Source of the DNA: Beta vulgaris subsp. vulgaris
Lineage: Eukaryota; Streptophyta; Magnoliopsida; Caryophyllales; Amaranthaceae
Length of the DNA: 64,000 nucleotides
Direction of reading: 5' to 3'
Assembly: GCF_026745355.1 (NCBI RefSeq)
Contig: NC_079206.1
Span: forward strand, 32,800,653 to 32,864,652
Shown here in pieces: positions 61,163-64,000 of the stretch. The notes beneath the pieces are model-generated. The model was given only the letters and a program-made list of their open reading frames with translations, did no database searches and had not been told where the DNA came from. The first letter of the stretch is position 1. Each line of letters opens with the position of its first letter. A program made the translations under genes and the position numbers.

Positions 61163-61439
61163 TGAGTTCATATGAGAATGCATAATTACATGAGAAATGA
61201 GAATGAATTTTACGCTCTATAACTCTTATGAATAAGTGATATTTTTCTAATGAAAAAGTGATGTAACTCCAAACAAAAGAATATTAGAGAAAAAAAAACT
61301 AATTTTTTTTTTTTTTTTTTTGGGTTCAAAATTTTTTAGGGATATAACTCTAATGAACAAGTGTTGTAACTCTAATCCAATCGTGTGGTTGAGATTTATT
61401 CTCATTTCTCATGTAAGGAGCATTCTCATGTGATCTTGC

Positions 61440-61519
<80 letters not shown>

Positions 61520-61721
61520 TATTAAAATTCTGAATGCTTGTTTCTGTTTAATGCCACGAAGCAGACGATGTGGAAATGCCAGACAAATACATATTAAATT
61601 ACCTCTTGTCGGTGAATTTTATGTTATTCGTACTTTGCTCTGGTTGGCTTGTTTTGGCTTCGCAGTTTTTTGGGTGCTGACACGGTTCAGATCATACTCA
61701 TGGATTGGTCAGGATATTCTT
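42794..61721 (+). CDS. Signal peptide peptidase-like protein (SPPL), 5' part, eight exons
   Basis: Intramembrane aspartic protease of the presenilin/SPP family, PA-domain type (plant SPPL2-5 group), expected in endomembranes or vacuolar membranes. Exons are 42794-42907, 46658-46813, 53809-53920, 58641-58760, 58934-59091, 60201-60377, 61010-61044 and 61565-61721. They join in frame to 1029 bases (343 codons) with GT-AG introns throughout. Residues 1-24 are a signal peptide (RVKAILILFVVGFASSFA). Exons 2-4 form the lumenal protease-associated (PA) domain (STRGDCEYTTKGKVAQSGGA). Exon 5 starts the first membrane segment and has the conserved DEEYDELSPK. Exons 6-8 give further membrane segments and SYSWIGQDIL. 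The catalytic YD, GxGD and PAL motifs lie beyond the window. No lesion is seen, so the gene is probably functional. Confidence 0.92.
42908..46657 (+). other. SPPL intron 1 (3.75 kb)
   Basis: AT-rich, GT...AG. It holds a Stowaway MITE near its 3' end. The stretch from about 45100 (CTAGTTTTGAAACCCGTGCA) begins like a common plant repeat, but its other end was not found. No gene is seen. Confidence 0.7.
46150..46480. mobile_element. Stowaway MITE in SPPL intron 1
   Basis: 331 bp between TA duplications (46148-46149 and 46481-46482). Left end CTTCTTCCATTCC, right end inverse CTCCCTCCTTCCGTACT. It ends about 180 bases before exon 2. Confidence 0.78.
46658..46813 (+). CDS. SPPL exon 2
   Basis: 52 codons, phase 0 at both ends, between TCTCCAG and GTCAGTG. 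It encodes the N-terminal lumenal region (VNIRYWIDGVEKG ... LPVVSTDPLNGCSEL), with the Cys conserved in plant SPPLs. Confidence 0.93.
49404..50372. mobile_element. Non-autonomous hAT element in SPPL intron 2
   Basis: 969 bp with 13-bp perfect inverted ends CTTAGTTTTAAAA, flanked by the 8-bp duplication GTACAAAC (49396-49403 and 50373-50380). The ends are packed with GGCGC/GCGCC words, as usual in plant hAT elements of this kind. Inside, near 49640-49745, is a leader-like stretch ending in CGCCAGTAAGT, possibly a captured host exon edge. There is no transposase. Confidence 0.93.
50935..51575 (+). pseudogene. 3' end of an RTE-type LINE
   Basis: Reads NRKRLFGHLKQRPSNASIRR, a stop, then GRGRPKKTWVRVIETNMSLY and LEENMALGRAKWREDI. 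This is the typical C-terminus of plant RTE-clade LINE reverse transcriptase proteins (GRPRKTW ... DR..WR). The 3' end contains the common tail words AGCCGACCCCAAATCATTTT. Only this 3' fragment is present and it has in-frame stops. Confidence 0.75.
53809..53920 (+). CDS. SPPL exon 3
   Basis: Core of the PA domain: VALSTRGDCEYTTKGKVAQS followed by GGAAALIVMNN. It lies between TTGCAG and GTTGGA and ends in phase 1. Confidence 0.93.
54426..54570 (+). repeat. Purine-rich minisatellites (21 bp and 36 bp units)
   Basis: CGGAGAGTAGAGGGGAGAGAA starts at 54426, 54447 and 54468 (period 21). Directly after it a 36-bp unit beginning GAGAGTAAGGAGAGATGGTC occurs at 54495 and 54531. Confidence 0.9.
56637..56881. 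mobile_element. Mutator-type MITE in SPPL intron 3
   Basis: 245 bp with inverted ends of about 50 bases (GGGAAATTTCCTAAGGTAGG against GGGAAATTTCTTGAGGTACC, each followed by GAGGTTTG and AATTCTCAAA). It is flanked by the 9-bp duplication ATAAATATT (56628-56636 and 56882-56890). Long inverted repeats with a 9-bp duplication fit Mutator-like elements. Confidence 0.9.
56889..57075. mobile_element. Partial Stowaway-like MITE
   Basis: Begins TTCCCTCCGCCCTCAAGT after TA and continues with the AT-rich body seen in such MITEs, but no matching right end was found. The Mutator MITE inserted at its left edge. Confidence 0.45.
57799..58249. mobile_element. Stowaway MITE in SPPL intron 3
   Basis: 451 bp flanked by TA (57797-57798 and 58250-58251). 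Left end CTCCCTCTGTTTTCTTTTGT, inverse of right end CTCACTCCATTTTCTTTTGT, with the match continuing TGTTCC. It lies about 390 bases before exon 4. Confidence 0.9.
58641..58760 (+). CDS. SPPL exon 4
   Basis: Rest of the PA domain: EEMSCSKNETDLDITIPVVM and LKSGGDILNKAVEARNR. Acceptor CTTGTAG, donor GTAACT, phase 1 at both ends. Confidence 0.93.
58934..59091 (+). CDS. SPPL exon 5
   Basis: Junction from the PA domain to the first membrane segment (SIWVISLATLIIASVW), followed by the conserved acidic YDELSPK. Acceptor TTTCAG, donor GTTACT, ends in phase 0. Confidence 0.93.
59092..60200 (+). other. SPPL intron 5 (1.1 kb)
   Basis: AT-rich with a C-rich run near 60090-60115. The frame around 59802-60150 has no family match and no supporting splice context. 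No element could be bounded. Confidence 0.6.
60201..60377 (+). CDS. SPPL exon 6
   Basis: 59 codons. An acidic cytosolic stretch (KDDSENDILDIS) leads into two hydrophobic segments (VVGAVVFVIAASAFLLLLYF and VLIIMFVIGG) separated by FMSSWFIK, as in plant SPPLs. Phase 0 at both ends. Confidence 0.93.
60680..60838. mobile_element. Truncated Stowaway MITE in SPPL intron 6
   Basis: Starts CTCCCTCTTCCTGTTAATAG after TA. The body contains the TTAGATTTGTCTCAATGTAT word common in Stowaway copies, but no inverted right end follows. Confidence 0.55.
61010..61044 (+). CDS. SPPL exon 7 (35-bp mini-exon)
   Basis: Only 35 bases, GIYYCLTGLLLR with the last codon split. Acceptor CTACAG, donor GTAAGT. It fits the family's conserved G(I/M)xxC segment and keeps the frame into exon 8. 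The following intron is filled with TA repeats and a MITE. Confidence 0.85.
61083..61515. repeat. TA and TC microsatellites enclosing a MITE-like insert
   Basis: A TA run at about 61088-61158 and a TC run followed by a TA run at about 61438-61515 lie either side of a 280-bp insert. The insert has imperfect inverted arms: TGAGAATGCATAATTACATG (from about 61172) and the inverse of CATGTAAGGAGCATTCTCA (to about 61429), each adjoining ATGAGAAATGAGAAT. It sits in the intron between mini-exon 7 and exon 8. Confidence 0.82.
61565..61721 (+). CDS. SPPL exon 8
   Basis: Starts after GAAGCAG, completes the split Arg and reads RCGNARQIHIKLPLVGEF, a hydrophobic segment (TLLWLACFGFAVFWVL), then RSYSWIGQDIL. 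The donor is GTAAGC, phase 0. The next exon should begin near GI/LCLM and carry the YD motif but is not in the window. Confidence 0.92.
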
Positions 61722-64000
61722 GTAAGCCAATGATGACTACTTGTGTATTTTTTTCACGTTATAATCCTCGGTATGGGACTAGAATAAAGTGCTTGGTGTG
61801 GTAAGGACTTTTGGTTTCACCTAATTTCATCTATGTGTGATAAATAGTCGATAACTCTCTTATGCATGTCATTTGCTGGTTATTGTTTGTCATTGTGTAG
61901 AGCTCTATGGTTTCATCTTATGAAATATGGCTTCATTTTAAATAGTTGCGGACAGTGGTGGTGGATAATGCGTGCATTGTACTCCCAGGAGCACAATGAG
62001 AACTCTACTCCCACAATACAAAATAGAACATTTACGAATACGAAAACGAATATTTTACTGTTGAAGTGGAACATTGCAAAAATTCACTTACGAAAACGAA
62101 CATTTTACTGTTACGAAAAAGAACATTTTACTGTTGAAGTGGAACATTACAGGAATCCAATTACGAAATTGTTGAAGTGGAACATTACTAGAATTTAATT
62201 ACTTAAATACATATGCCTATCAAATATAAAACATATTTTCAGGGAAAATAGAACATATATTTTTTGGTGGAAAATAAGTTTTAAAAGAACATTATTTATA
62301 ATAGAACATTTGGTTATTGAAAATAGACCATAATTTCCTGCTGAAAAATAAGCTTAAAAAAAGATTTGTTGAAATAGAACATTTGGTTATTGAAAATAGA
62401 ACAATTTTTACGAAATATAGAACATATTTTTTGATGAAAAATATGCTTAAAATGAACATTTGTTTAAATAGAACAAATTTACTAGGTGCATGGTGTGCAC
62501 TGTGCTCTTGGGAGCACAATAGCATTTTCGGGGGGTGGAGGTGCAACTTTTTCATAGGTGACCATATATATCTACTACTTAAACTAGAGATATGTCTAAA
62601 TAAAAATCATTGTTTTTACTCTATTAAAGGTAAATTAAGTGTTTATATATTTTTTAAATAGGACAATGTTTAAATATTCATAAGCGTCAATCCAAAAAAT
62701 CTAATCCACCATTAGTGAGCAATAATACAATTAGCTGACTTTAAGGTTCTCCATTCTTGTAACAATTATATAGGTCCCAAATTCATAATCTTTTTTTCAT
62801 GTGTATTCTTTAGTAAATTGCAGTTCATTAGATATGCTATGAAGACGAAAAGTAAAGGAAAAGTCATATTTGATATTGATATTTTTCATATAATAATAAA
62901 ATAATCGAAAATGCAATTTTCATCTTGTATAGGTTGAAAAAACTTCAATTTCTTATCCACGAATAAAAGAAGCCAATGTGTAATTGAAGTAGAAGTAAAT
63001 ACAATATGAATAATCATGGGGGTAGAAGTACAAAATTACACTAATTGCTAAATTAATGAAAACAAATCATTACCCACATCAAGGCCATGTACGGAAATTT
63101 CAGTTGTAGGCTTGTAGCTATTAGGTACCTTAGTGCTTCTTTGGTTGACATGGATAAACATGTCAGGTGAAAATTCAAGGGAAGTGGAATATTGAAGAGT
63201 TGTTTGGTTGACATAAAATTTAGTGTTTAATAAAGTTTAATGTTGGAATACTTTTTCTTTTCAAAAGAAAGAACTGGTATTCCAAACAATTCCTCTATAA
63301 TAGCTACTTCTTTTAGTTTGTTTTAATTTTATCTACTTCAGTCTTCACAATAAACAACTTATTTTCCTTTAGGAGAATATTGACTCGGACAAAACTCTAA
63401 AAGCCCGTCGAAATGTATGTCAAATAGGGCTCAAGTCTATGAAAGGAGAAAAGTATGAGAAAATACCGATGGACTCTTGATTTTTGGACATGATGAATAA
63501 AAAGCTTTTAGTGGGCACGTAATCATGTCCATCAAACATTATACATGCCATCAAGTATGTCCTGTAGTTCTGCCACTCAGCATTGGGTTTGTTTGATCAT
63601 TAATCTTTGTCCACATCTGATAGCAATATTCCATTCTTATGTATAGCAAAGCTCAGCTTCTCTTTGCCTCATCAGAACTTCTCCAGATATATTAAGATTG
63701 TGCTTGGTTGTGCATGCATTGCTCTTCTTCCTGCTCCAATAATAGCCTAATTGAGAATATTCTTATATTCTGAGTTCTATGTTTTGACAACGGAGAGCAT
63801 AGCTCTGTTTTTGCAATTTAAAAGGGTTAGCAGTCTTAGCACTAATGAATGATGCATGGTGCTGAACTAAACGGACTTAAGCTTTGTAATTAATCTATCC
63901 TTATCTACTATTATTTTCTTGTATTCACATCTATATATCATGCATTGGCCTTATATACTTTGAGCGTTTGAAGCTACCTGGTTTGATTCCTTTTAGAAAA
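61722..64000 (+). other. SPPL intron 8, open to the right end of the window
   Basis: At least 2.28 kb after exon 8 with no further SPPL exon. I searched for the conserved segment with the YD active site and did not find it. It contains the AT-rich repeat at 61966-62525. The rest is AT-rich with no recognised feature. Confidence 0.7.
61966..62525. mobile_element. Unclassified AT-rich element with palindromic ends
   Basis: Left end GTGCATTGTACTCCCAGGAG continuing CACAATG, right end GTGCACTGTGCTCTTGGGAG continuing CACAATA. Each end contains a near-perfect hairpin (61976-61997 and 62501-62520). The interior repeats words such as AATAGAACATTT and TGTTGAAGTGGAACATTAC many times. No target duplication or coding is visible, and the superfamily is unknown. 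Confidence 0.55.

Overview
This window is plant nuclear DNA, almost certainly from a dicot. It has spliced genes with GT-AG introns, Athila-type Ty3/gypsy retrotransposons primed by tRNA-Asp, L1-type LINEs, CACTA, hAT, Mutator and Stowaway elements, and a plant signal peptide peptidase-like gene. The species cannot be fixed from the sequence alone. There are no tRNA or rRNA genes, CRISPR arrays or bacterial features.

Positions 1-31303 are a head-to-tail array of one non-autonomous Athila-like LTR retrotransposon family. Five LTRs (A-E) are shared between four internal regions. Each internal region carries a tRNA-Asp primer site, a gag-protease reading frame and a long non-coding 3' part ending in a polypurine tract. 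None carries reverse transcriptase, RNase H or integrase. All four gag-protease copies are broken; unit C is the least damaged. Unit D received two later insertions: a CACTA transposon (15929-21324, 3-bp target duplication) and a non-coding LTR element with 2-kb LTRs (22266-26820, 5-bp target duplication). The CACTA element carries pieces of host genes, namely a START-domain protein and the starch/maltose enzyme DPE2, plus two unrecognised exon-like pieces. All lie in the same orientation with introns.

Positions 31304 to about 41474 are a decayed L1-type LINE on the minus strand. The retrotransposon array sits inside its 3' part. The LINE is also split by a second, decayed CACTA element (about 35998-40114), which holds transposase remnants, a 171-bp tandem repeat and a Stowaway MITE. 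The nesting gives an order: LINE first, then the LTR array and the second CACTA, then the insertions inside those.

Positions 41681-42527 are a Stowaway MITE with a hAT MITE inserted in its right terminal repeat, immediately upstream of the only apparently functional gene.

From 42794 to the end is the 5' two-thirds or so of a signal peptide peptidase-like (SPPL) intramembrane aspartic protease gene on the plus strand. Eight exons join in frame to 343 codons: signal peptide, protease-associated (PA) domain and the first membrane segments. The catalytic YD and GxGD motifs lie beyond the window. Its introns are very long and hold several small transposons (hAT, Mutator-like, Stowaway, an RTE LINE fragment, a MITE in a TA microsatellite, and an unclassified AT-rich element).
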